DNA of 64,000 nt, from the NCBI GenBank assembly GCA_942486035.1, contig CALNXK010000014.1, positions 4,972,501 to 5,036,500 of the forward strand, in the 5' to 3' direction. Shown in pieces: positions 54,600 through 64,000 of this stretch. The position numbers and the translations under genes are program-made. The notes below the pieces were generated by a model. That model did no database searches and was not told where the DNA came from. It saw only the letters and a list, made by a program, of their open reading frames with translations. The stretch comes from Porites lobata. Lineage: Eukaryota > Cnidaria > Anthozoa > Scleractinia > Poritidae. Position 1 is the first letter of the stretch; the number at the start of each line of letters is the position of its first letter.

Positions 54600-56409
54600 T
54601 TTTCCCCGAAAATTTAAGATGCAGATTAACGTATTACGAAAGTAAGAATTTTTCTGGTTCCTCTCTACATCACATTTTCGAATCCGAAAGTTTTAGGTTT
54701 CTTATTTTGTAAGAAATTTTTAGCCTTCCTCAAGTGATAGAAAATTCTAGGCAATATTTGCTTCTATTATGAACAGCTATTTTACAGAAAATTATCGTTT
54801 GGTTCCCCTGAATAGTCAGTATTTTGCGACGGCGCGAAATGTGGTTCCCAGATCGTGGACTATTTATAGGCTTCGCTTTTCAGGCCAGGATTTGAGTTAT
54901 CTCAAACTGTGGACTGTGGAAAGAAGTCACATTTGCGTTAACTCAATCTGTGTCCTACCAATCAATCACCGAAAGTCACACACCTTTCTAGAAAAACTAG
55001 TGATTTTACAACCGTTTAGCCTTCATATTAAAACCGGAAACTCTAACTGTTTCCTGCGCGAATCAAGAATACAACACAATCAGCGAACTTACGCATTTTA
55101 TGTAAAAGATCACCAGTAAAGACCTGTCTTTGAGCGCTTTATTTGCATAATGAACAGAATCAATTAGTGTCATATTTTCGTTAGCTGGTTCGCTTTTTAT
55201 TCGAGTTCACAATATTCATAAGATGCAGAGTATCTGTATATGGACTTAGATGGTGAAAATATTTTGCGATTTGACTTGTCCTCTCCGCCAAGTCTTAGCT
55301 ATCTTAATGGATATCGGCTGAAAATTAAGTTGATCGATACGAAAATGAGACACGGAGTAAAATGGCACAATCCGCTCTTCATATTTTTTATGACATCTAA
55401 AAACGTGAAATTTAACTTTAACGACCCACAGCCGGTATTGTTTTTTTCGAATTCTTAATGTAAAATGCCAAAACGACATTAAATATACTCTCCTTCGCAG
55501 GCTTCAAATCCGAAATTGTGTTGTTGATTCGGCCGCCATGTTTACTTAACCTTGCAAGACAAATTTTACTACCGTCCCCGACCCGCTAAACTTGCAAATT
55601 TTGCTCGAAGACCAAACTGCAACGGAGGTTCTTTTCCAGTCCTATGCCGCGACTACCACGATAGATCGCATGACCTGATTGGCTTGCATATCACATTACG
55701 TCAGAGGACATGTTCACAAGATAGGACATAAGTGCAACGGTACAACCTTTCACCACTATCTCGGAGCCTGGAACAGGCTAGGCCTCCTGTGAAGCTTTAT
55801 CCGACATCTCTTTCAACCGCTCATTTTAGCAGACACTACTAAAAAGCTGATGAGACGAACAACAAAAAAAAAAAAAAAATCTGATAGAATGAAAATCGCT
55901 CCAAAACAGTGCATCAGTTGGTAAACTTGTGGCGGTGTAGAGGAGTTTTGCCCAAATTGTCAAACAGGGGAAACCTCAGAATCAATATGCATTTATTTAC
56001 CGAAGATGAACGAAGTGCAGCGATTTAAATTTAATAGAATTTACATTAACTATAAATTCAAATAGTTTTTACAGTACTTTTCTCTGGGGAGCAGATTTTA
56101 AATAGGAGACTTCATCGGCCTTTTCTCAAAAAAGGCAATAGTCCCGCTTTAAATGCTGCTCCCCCGAAATTTCTATTTCTAAATCTAAGTGGCTTCCTTT
56201 TTCTTTTAAAAACTTTTTACGGGGGAATCAAAACATATTTTGGTTGATTGGTTGCGTCCATCGCGGTTCCCCCTGTTTGTTTTTTTAATAAAATACCATT
56301 GCACGAACGGTCTCTATTATTTTTCACGAGCCATAACCAACCACGTTCCCTTGCACTGAGCGAAGACGACACACCCGATCGCTCGCTTTTCAGGCGACTC
56401 ACCCAGAAG
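54600..56409. other. Gene-poor stretch
   Basis: Two open frames (54769-55119 and 55240-55458) look partly protein-like but have no splice context and no recognised similarity. A poly-A run lies at 55864-55878. Confidence 0.35.
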
Positions 56410-57613
56410 CATAGGCGTACGGGCCGGGGGGGCGAGGGGGGCTGCAGCCCCCCCAAATTTTGGGCAACCCAGATTTTTTGGGTAGCACGAGAAAATTTGG
56501 GCAAAGCCAGTTTTTAAAGACGTCGGCATGTTTTTATTATTATTTTGAAGAGATGAATATTTCCTATTTTAACCTGAAGTCGGCGTAATAATCCAGTTAC
56601 ATTCACACGAGACAGTGGCTGCCTAGCACCCGACGAGTTTCAGCATGGTTATAAGGGAAAGGTATCATATGCTGATTTTTTTTATTGTTGGGCACTGTAC
56701 TGCAATGGGCTATTTCCAGTCGTGAATTGATTAGAATAAACTCCTGCCTAACTTTCTAGAATCATCTCCGCTCGTAGAACAGTGTAGCAGATGGCATCAG
56801 CAATGGGTCTCAAAGTGAAGAAGTGGCTGACTAATTCTCAGTTTGAATTACGAGAAGAATCATATTTTTTTAAAAAAAATCTATCGAGCGGTTTAAAAAT
56901 TATTCACTAATTTGTTAAAGTAGACTGAAATGTTTACAAAACCGCTAACAAGAGCGCCGTGATACAAACTAATCAAATCCTTCTTTGTAGCAATTGGCCG
57001 GAGCTATCTCCATGATCTTTCAACCACGTTTTTAAAAAGATTGAAACTACTATGAGGTGAATTTGCATGTCAAAAGCGCATCGTTTTCTACAGATAACAG
57101 CCAAACATCAAGATTTTCCTTTTTTTACCGTATTTCCAATGATAAAAACTTTATCCCAAAATATCTCGATAACACTGTTACAGATCCCGTTTTAACTTCA
57201 TCAACATCGAAGCGACTATTGAAGGAAAAAGCCCCTGTGGTCGATTTTGGAAGAACAGTTCCCACGGGAGAAATATTGCTGCAAACATAATAGGTAATGG
57301 CTTCATTTCGTTGCTATGGCAACTCCGATGTCATTGCAACCCTGATCACAACAAATTTTCATCTTTATCTAATACAACTGTGGTGGCAATTTTTCCAAAT
57401 GTTTGTTTATGGCGACGTAGTTTATGCTCAAACTTGGGCAGGTATTGACCCTGAAAAACTGTATCGAGCCATTTTCATATGCGAGTACGGCCTATGTTGT
57501 TGCATCGGCCCTCGTGTCTGTCCAACCGATTTGTAAAAATTTGAGCAACTTGCAAAAAATTTTTGGGCAAATGGTTTACCGCCCCCTGGCAAAAAATAGC
57601 CCGTACGCCTATG
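56410..57613. mobile_element. hAT-type DNA element with 8 bp target duplication
   Basis: The element starts CATAGGCGTACGGGCC and ends GCCCGTACGCCTATG, its inverse. CCCAGAAG stands immediately outside both ends (56402-56409 and 57614-57621), a perfect 8 bp target duplication as expected of the hAT superfamily. A second inner pairing is GGGCAAC/TTTGGGC-like. The length is 1204 bp. The interior has a 77-codon frame (57057-57290) but no recognisable hAT transposase, so the copy is non-autonomous. Confidence 0.92.
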
Positions 57614-57621
57614 CCCAGAAG

Positions 57622-58435
57622 AGCACGTGCAGACGGAACTTTGGTCGTTGTTTAGCTTTGTTTTGAATCACCCAAAGAAAAAGTTCATTTACGAATTCTA
57701 AGCGTCTAGTTGAAATACAATCTTGGCAAGTCCCAAATAAAAAGAAAAATATATTTGGCAAACCGTTTTCCAAGACTATTTTACCTTATAAACTTTCCTA
57801 AGGCCTCTTTTTTTTACAGAAAGATTCATTTAATATACATTTACACGTTTTACAAAGTCTTCTTGCACTAAGCGAAGGCCTCCGGGATGTTAATAATTTA
57901 TTTACCCAATAAATACATGATTAGCCTGGCTATTTGACAAAGGCAGTAGTGAGGGGGGTGTCAGGTCTCCGGTAATTTAGGGGGTCAGTCTCGGGACATG
58001 CTTCCGTTCACAAAAAAATTGAAAACCAAATTCTTAGAAGCGTAATTTCCAGCATTCTGAGGATTGAATAAAGTGATAGCAGTGTTAAGGACAGTTATCA
58101 TTACGATAATTTTATATGGGTTAAGTCTTGCTTTTGTTGTTCAATGGGGTTGTTTCTTTCCATTATGAACTGTCAAAGGCCGTTTGCTTTTAAAGAACTT
58201 TAGATAGAGCGGCAGCGGGGTCCGAGATCTAAAAGCGATAAGAGAACGGTGGTATAGCTGTAAGGGAATTTAACATTTTCTATGTATTCTAGCAACAGCG
58301 TTTAATTGTCCTAAAATAACGTTTGGTGCAATGATTGTCATATTTTTCCAAAGCCGCTGGCCTGCTGAACTGGCTGCAGGGCCTTACCCTCTCTGTCCCG
58401 TTATTCTCACTTGATAATACGTATTTCTGCTTTCA
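57622..58435. other. Gene-poor stretch
   Basis: No feature could be supported. Confidence 0.35.
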
Positions 58436-58565
58436 GAAACTAACAAATGCTTCAATTATTGAAATGTTTTATATATTTTATTCCCGGCCTTTAATAAAAC
58501 AGCTTCTTAGCATGTATATGGAAGATGCACGTTTTAAAGACAAAGAGAAAAGGATTCAGAAATAA
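58436..58565 (+). CDS. Candidate terminal exon, protein unknown
   Basis: A pyrimidine-rich acceptor (TATTTCTGCTTTCAG) ends about 58435. The frame then reads KLTNASIIEMFYIFYSRPLI and ends with a charged tail (DARFKDKEKRIQK) at TAA 58563-58565. The peptide is protein-like but short and not recognised. No upstream exon was found. Confidence 0.2.
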
Positions 58566-58854
58566 CTCAGGGAGAGGATGGGGATCGTCTTGTAGCGGAG
58601 TAAACTTGTTGTTTATGGCATCACTCATTGTGTTCAGGACTGAACGCCAATATTTTGTGATTCCTGGCTGGAAATAAAGAGAATGTTTGAGAACAGTATG
58701 TTTTAAAAAAACCAGACCCGGGGGTTTTCATATATTGGCCTACGGCGGGGAGGCTCCGCCGGAAAGGGTTACCTATGTTGGTGTGTTTCATTAGCTAGTT
58801 TCTTACACAGTTTGTGATTAGTCTTATTTGACTTAAATGTTGGCAAGCCAAAAA

Positions 58855-58958
58855 AAAAACTAATATATACTATATATTAGTTTTTTTATTAGTTTTTTTA
58901 TTAGTTTTTTTTTTATTAGTTTTTCTCGTTTTGGTATAGTATACCAAAAAACGAGAAG
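58855..58958. repeat. AT-rich palindromes and TTATTAGTTTTTT repeats
   Basis: AAAACTAATATATA with its inverse (58857-58884) is followed by four TTATTAGTTTTTT-like units. A second palindrome TCTCGTTTTGGTATA / TATACCAAAAAACGAGA lies at 58924-58956. These could extrude as hairpins. Confidence 0.7.
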
Positions 58959-60074
58959 TCCAAAGATTAGTGCATAGCTGATTCAGAACAACGTGTATTG
59001 TTTTTTTATAACAATATTTCGGTTGGCCATACCAGCCTTCCGACAACCTTTCTCCCGAAAGAGCTGTATAAGAAAGAGTAGTGATTTCACTTGTTGAAGT
59101 ATATTAAAGGGTAGGAAAATCTGTCATTTGGGTCTGTTAAAGGGCCCAATAGGGCTAATGGTTTGAAAAGTCCAGAAAACGTTCTGTTTTTGAGATTAGT
59201 ACTGTTGACAGACTCTCTACTTCCTTCAAAAGTCCGTCGAGCGCGGGTGATAAAATGTAAACCGCAGGGGATTTATTGACCACCAGTGCAAGGAAGTAGG
59301 AACAAAAAGAAAAAAAAAACAACGTCGGTGTACAGGCTATTCTATGTAAAACAAGTGCATTTACAGCAGTCAAAAGGGATACAAAGTTCTATAAACAATA
59401 TAAACAATTATATGTGGAAGAGGCACCATTTGTCACTGATAGAAGGTATGCGAAAGGGAAAAAATGGTATATAAAAGGGTAAGGGGTTGGATTTTCTGGA
59501 GTTTTCTTTTTGTTTTCATTGTGCTTTGGATGAATTTTTTCAAGCGTTTTGACCTGTATAAAATGTTTTTGCTTTCCCCATCCCTCTCCATCATTAAACT
59601 GTTTTAACTGTCCGTTCCTAAAACAGCAAGCATCGGACGAGAACATAACCTACACTTAGGCAGTATTTTTCGTTTCGCTTGCGCCGTAGACCATTTTCGC
59701 CTGGGTAAGGCAAAACGAGCGAACTGCAAAAGAGAAAATCTTCAAAAAGTGAAGCAGGTCCGACAGGTTAAAGAGAGAGTAGTAATCCCGGTGGCGACAT
59801 CGCACTTATAAAAAAAAATGAAAAGAGAAAATCGTGGCTGGGAAAATTCCCTGTCACATATTTTTATGTGCCGGGTTTAAAAGCTTTTTTAAGTGTTTGC
59901 CTCCATTCAGTCACACTGAGAATTTCTCTATTTGCCTGTATTTGTCAGCATAATTTTACTTGAACACAGAGCATCGTTTTCAAACATTAAGCATTTTGAG
60001 GAAGATGAAAAACGTCACCTTGAATGTGCATTTTGTTGATCTTGTCTGAGTTTTTTTTCCCACATGGGAAATAA
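58959..60074. other. Gene-poor stretch
   Basis: Short frames only; no supported gene. Confidence 0.35.
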
Positions 60075-60445
60075 GAGGGCCTCAATGGGGTGGTGGCTTT
60101 TACGGTTATCGGCTAAAATTTTGGCTCTTTTACAGCTATCGGTTAATTTTTTTCAGTTACGGTTAACGAAAAAGTTAAAAATTAACTTCTTTTTTTTCAA
60201 AAAGTTAAATATTAATTAACCTGTATTTTTTTGTATCTTTAAATCAAAATAAAGGTCTTCGGATCATCTGGGGATGAAATAAGCTATTCTTTTGAAAAAT
60301 TTTAACATTTGATAGATCATACTTTTTATAAAGTTTTGCACTTCTGATATTATTTTACACATAGAAATGTCAGTAGTCAATTTAAACATAATCTTTGTGA
60401 AAAAGCAAAAGCAGACACGCGAACGCCCAACTCAAGGCCGGAAAT

Positions 60446-60728
60446 GGCCGTTTTCACACCAGAGAAGGATTGTTCGTGTGAGACGGGTTATCCGTTTGAT
60501 GATTCGCGTCAGATAGATGATACTTCTTAATTTGGCAATGGAATAGTTTTAATTTTGACTAAACAATCCGCCTGACTTTTTGAAGACAGGATTATCCGTT
60601 CCAGATAGCCTGTGTACCGCCCCTCCCTCAGAAAAAATCGGAGAAGGGGTGTCTGTGGGGAGGGCGCGACTGTACACAGGCTAGTCTCAGACGTATGATC
60701 CATTTCTAGGTCTAGTGTGAAAACGACC
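60446..60728. mobile_element. Nested element with GGCCGTTTTCACAC ends
   Basis: GGCCGTTTTCACACCAG and the inverse CTAGTGTGAAAACGACC mark an insertion of 283 bp inside the 60075-61392 element. Interior GACGGGTTATCCG and CAGGATTATCCG words are related. Confidence 0.7.
60606..60683. mobile_element. Innermost short element with TAGCCTGTGTAC ends
   Basis: TAGCCTGTGTACCGCCCCTC and the inverse GACTGTACACAGGCTA enclose 78 bp with CTCCCTC/GGGAGGG pairing. It lies within 60446-60728, so three levels of insertion are stacked. Confidence 0.65.
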
Positions 60729-61517
60729 AATAACAAAATTCCCGTGTCCAGTGTTTCTAATGATAGCGAAGGACTGTACGGAACGACTGTCTTGCCGTTG
60801 CCTTGTCCCAGGCCGCATCATTCCGCGCGGCTGGTGGCTTTCGGGTCATGTGGTCCGAGCGAGTTCGCCACTGAAATGCCTTGACCGAGATTGCGTGGAA
60901 AGACGCCGAACAGGGACTAGGCATGGCGATGTCTACCGTAGCATCCGAGAAAAACAGGGAAATGTTGTTTATCGGCAACGTGTTTTACAAACAGTGACAT
61001 CTCTGCGTGTTGTTTCACTACTGTTTTGAGGGCACGGCCTCCTGAAAATTGCAAATATTCTGAATATTAATCCCCAGCAAGAAGCCACGCTTTCGCTATG
61101 GAAAAATTAGTTCCCCAAGAAAGCGCCGGAAATGGAGCCTAGGTCTTGGTTAACACCTAAAGGCGCTTCGCCTAACGTGCGTACGGAGTCACACTAGCCG
61201 GGAAATAAAAAACGCAACCATAAGTGAGTTTAGTACCTTCCTTAAAAGTAGCAAATCTAGGGAACACTTTTTTTACGGTGAACTCTTTTTTTACGCTATT
61301 TACGGCTGACGGTTAAATTTTTTTAATTTTTACGGTTATCGGCTAAATTTTTGGCCGTTTTACGCCTATCGGTTAACCCCATTGAGACCCTCAAATAAAA
61401 CAAACGAAAGAAAATAAAAAACACTTCAGAGCACAAATGCAGCCCATAAGTCCTTGCGGCAGGTGCGATTTTATTAGGATGAGAGCCTGGGGACGAGGTG
61501 CTCTTCCAATAAACAAA

Positions 61518-61698
61518 ATGGCCGACTGGCTCACTCGGCTCAGTCTGTCAGGCTTTACACAGATTTGTGTGGGCACATGGAAGCGTGTCATGGGGGAGTA
61601 AGGATAATGATGAGGCAGGAGAACTTCAACTTTGGTATGATGAGAGGAATAACTATTACTACCTTTATGCCAGCAAGACAGCGGGAGTTGACATACTG
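61518..61698 (+). CDS. Candidate first exon, frameshifted or two-frame
   Basis: An ATG at 61518 has a good start context (AACAAAATGGCC) and reads MADWLTRLSLSGFTQICVGT, ending at a TAA near 61600. One base away a second frame, open from 61562 to a donor (ATACTG|GTATGT at 61698/61699), reads SKDNDEAGELQLWYDERNNY and on to TAGVDIL. The two together look like one exon broken by a single-base shift, or a start codon whose true frame I have misjudged. The acidic/aromatic peptide is protein-like, but I cannot name it. Confidence 0.3.
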
Positions 61699-61931
61699 GT
61701 ATGTAAAGTTATTGATGTTTTTACTCTTCACTTCCAAAAGTGCTCTGACAAAATCAAAACGTTATTAACGAAGAAGTCGAAATTTTATTTCGTCCAATAC
61801 TGAAAACAAATAGTACCATGTGAGAGTACTGATAAAGGGGTTTCGTCCAGAGGCTCAAGAGTAAGAACTAAATGTTGTGGTTCCATAATAATATTGACTC
61901 TGGGAGTGATAGGGTTTTAACTATGTATATA

Positions 61932-62361
61932 TACGTGCCAACTCTCACGCCTTAGGCGTGAGTCTCACGCCTGCGGGTTGAAACCTTCGATCTCACGCCG
62001 GCTCACGCCTGCGGGCCAATTTCTCACGCCCTTATTGAAAATGTGAGTTGTTGCCGTCCTGCTTGACACAATTTCCAAAAATACGTTAACTCAGACCCAT
62101 GTAAGGAACGAAAACCATGTGTAAAATTAGTAAATGGCAATACCTTCCTTGCGATCTCTGATTTTTGAAGTGAAAAGCAGTGGGAGGGAGTCGCCTTTGG
62201 CAGACTTCGGCAGACTTCGGACGTCTTCGAAAGACTTCGGACGTCTTCGGAAGACTTCGGACTTCTTCGGGAATCTTCGGAAATGATCGTGTCGTCTTCA
62301 AAATCCCAGCACTCCCAGGATAAAAATCTCACGCTTATATCTCAGAAATAGTTGGCAGGTA
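61932..62361. mobile_element. Element with TACGTGCCAACT ends and internal minisatellite
   Basis: TACGTGCCAACTCTCACGCC is matched inversely by AGTTGGCAGGTA. Five CTCACGCC words cluster near the left end. An 11-12 bp repeat of the form AGACTTCGGACGTCTTCGGA occupies about 62199-62282. The minus-strand frame across the element (62024-62332) is open only because of this repeat. Confidence 0.75.
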
Positions 62362-62627
62362 TATGTATAATTTAACAATTATTTATATTAAACCCTTTTT
62401 ATTTAAAAAATTAGCTTATTTATGTGTTTATGCAGTCACCTAAATGTATCTGTTGTAATTTTCTACCTCATGTAATATTTTTTGGTTTTCTTTTGATTTT
62501 GGGTATGGTAATGTATGCTAATGAAGTTGAAACAAAAGAAAAAATAAAATTACCTGAGATAAAAAACTTAACTACAACATATCCATTTATTATTTTATAT
62601 GCCTTGTTCTACATTAAACATTAATAC

Positions 62628-62731
62628 AGTAAACACCCACTAATAAGAAACTGTGGATTAAGAACCCTTCTGGCAGAAATTTGCCACTTTAATACCCATG
62701 CAAAAAAGTACAAGAACCTGTTTAGCCTAGC
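62628..62731 (+). repeat. Short dispersed repeat (CAGTAAACACCC family)
   Basis: ACAGTAAACACCCACTAATA, GAAATTTGCCACTTTAATAC and CAAGAACCTGTTTAGCCTAG are the same blocks, in the same order, as in the minus-strand copy at 8522-8624. Confidence 0.7.
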
Positions 62732-63340
62732 CTACGTTGCAGCCAGCCCACGCACTTGTCATTTGTATAGTCCATTTGTGAATTAGTGCACAAAAGCTCA
62801 TTCTAACATCTTGCAGGGTCGCAAAGACATATGTGAGCGTTTCTGATAGGCAGGGTTTCTTGCGGGTTAACGTTTGTTATGCGCCTCATGATTGGCCTAA
62901 TTCTTATGAGTGGGTGACAGTAAGGGCACAGTGACATGTCAAAATTCACAGAAAGGACTTGGCAATGATCGTTTGCAGTTTAGAGCAAATAATGAAAGAG
63001 CAGTTCAAACTTTAAAGCCTTCTTCTGCACAAAAAAAAAATGCTTTGAGAGAATTCCTTGTGATATATTTTTTATAAGAATTTGCTTGTAAATTTGCCCT
63101 CTGGTTTTCCAGCATCTTCCAATCACTACAGATGCACTGTCACATATTCTGCAATCTAGCTGACAGTTCTAGGCTTCTAGCGTCCAAAAAAAAAAAAAAA
63201 TCAAGAAATCATGATCTTCACAGCCAAAAAATAAAACCTACTACAAGTGGCTATTCAGGTCCAGGCATTTTAGAGAAACCAGAGAAACTAAGGTTATTTA
63301 AAAAAGCTTAAGGCTTAAACTACGGTGGCCCACATGGGAC
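62732..63340. other. No feature recognised
   Basis: A-runs at about 63032-63040 and 63187-63200. No gene was seen. Confidence 0.35.
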
Positions 63341-63455
63341 ATGCTGCAAATAAAAAAGTTGCTGAAAATTAAATAAATTTGCTGCAAATAAAAAATAATT
63401 GCAGCAAATAATAAAAATAGTTGCTGCAAATAAAAGCAGTTGCTGCAAATTAAGT
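63341..63455 (+). repeat. TTGCTGCAAATAAAA tandem repeat
   Basis: The word TGCTGCAAATAAAA and variants repeat about five times with 18-25 bp spacing between 63341 and 63455. GCTGCAAAT alternates with its partial inverse ATTGCAGC. Confidence 0.7.
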
Positions 63456-64000
63456 GACAGGAAAGTATGTGCATGCTCTGATGGGAAGAGGAGGACTCAG
63501 TATAGTTGTAAGGAAGTTAAAGACAGACCCTGCAAGGACTCCCAATGTGGTTTTTGTGGTTGCGTTGAATTATCAACTACCTTCAAGTTACATTTTGCAC
63601 TCAAGCATGTCTTTTGTAGGATATGATTGGAGGTCTTAAACTGTTTTCAGCACTCTCCCACTGCAGAGGCTGATTTTTTATTAGACCTGTAGACTCCAGT
63701 TTGCCATCAATGTCTTTTTAAGATCTTGTACCTCTGGGTTATATGTTGTAACGAAAGGCAATAGTCTCTCTTTAATTTTTTGTTTTAGCCCCTATCAGTG
63801 GCACATGTCAAGGTTGACCCCTGACAACGACCTTTCTATATCTGGTTTAGGATGTTCGTGTGCTTCGAGTTCATAAGGCACTCTTCAAATGTTTTTTTTT
63901 TTTTTGGGAGTTTTTCTAATCAAAATTATCTTATTTCTTCGCCTTTAATGAAACTTCTTTTTACCCCCGAAGTGTGGAACGAGATAAAGTGTACATATTG
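63456..64000. other. Window end, no supported gene
   Basis: Two overlapping frames (63399-63626 and 63454-63639) contradict each other and neither is recognisable. A poly-T run lies at 63892-63905. Confidence 0.35.

Larger units (their letters stand above)
60075..61392. mobile_element. 1.3 kb element with GAGGGCCTCAATGGGGT ends
   Basis: GAGGGCCTCAATGGGGT at the left and ACCCCATTGAGACCCTC at the right are inverse with one change. AAATAA stands immediately outside both ends (60069-60074 and 61393-61398). Subterminal TTTACGGTTATCGGCTAAA words repeat near both ends. No transposase was recognised. It contains two further nested elements (60446-60728 and 60606-60683). Confidence 0.85.

Noticed and set aside
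54769..55458. Two open frames that look partly protein-like
   Set aside because: No start context, splice sites or recognisable similarity.
57057..57290. 77-codon frame in the hAT-type element as a transposase remnant
   Set aside because: No hAT transposase motif is visible.
62024..62332. Minus-strand 102-codon frame
   Set aside because: It is kept open by the 11-12 bp minisatellite inside a mobile element.

Overview
The window is animal nuclear DNA. It is AT-rich, has spliced genes with GT-AG introns, and is packed with retrotransposon remnants, short inverted-repeat elements and tandem repeats. The repeat families and the coiled-coil tyrosine-kinase-like (TKL) kinases look to me like an anthozoan cnidarian, most likely a stony coral; this is inference from recognition, without a database search. 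No bacterial features, rRNA, tRNA or CRISPR array were seen.

The best-supported host genes are two same-strand TKL-type protein kinases about 13 kb apart. Kinase 1 has a coiled-coil plus kinase N/C-lobe exon (8783-9915) and a terminal exon (18038-18262), split by an 8.1 kb intron filled with repeats. Kinase 2 (21979-23743) has the same architecture and the same phase-0 intron position, but the intron is only 535 bp. Its coiled-coil part is broken by stops and frameshifts, and its catalytic HRD motif reads HRN, so it is probably a pseudogene or pseudokinase. Other possible host exons (1019-1190, 32063-32347, 41705-41757, 58436-58565, 61518-61698) are weak and unidentified. A degenerate 267-codon frame of unknown family lies on the minus strand at 30064-30865.

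Region by region: 0-4 kb holds a short inverted-repeat element, one candidate exon and a 687 bp foldback. 4.1-8.3 kb is a nested stack: a LINE interrupted by a mariner-like element and by a second, 5'-truncated LINE with a (TTG)n tail. 8.7-24 kb is the kinase locus; the intron of kinase 1 carries a 3.4 kb foldback, an 802 bp inverted-repeat element and a degenerate array carrying a TGACAGCTGTCA-type palindrome. 24.2-25.5 kb is a diverged tandem array. 28.2-29.7 kb is a jockey/CR1-like LINE 3' end on the minus strand. 30-41 kb has the unknown pseudogene, a minisatellite, an L1-like fragment, a RecQ-helicase-like fragment and several short elements. 42.5-45.5 kb has a decayed Ty3/Gypsy pol on the minus strand, interrupted by a 412 bp TA-flanked element and abutting another LINE fragment. 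45.7-46.4 kb is one short element inside another. 49.7-52.6 kb is a satellite-like array of ~105 bp units that seem organised into ~420-500 bp higher-order repeats, with an unrelated short element inserted. 54-62.4 kb holds a TA-flanked element, a 1.2 kb hAT-type element with a perfect 8 bp target duplication, a three-level nested element, and an element with an internal minisatellite.

No cooperating gene cluster or operon-like system is visible. The most distinctive items are the tandem kinase pair with a diverging catalytic motif, the higher-order satellite, and several nested insertions whose empty sites can be inferred from the sequence itself.
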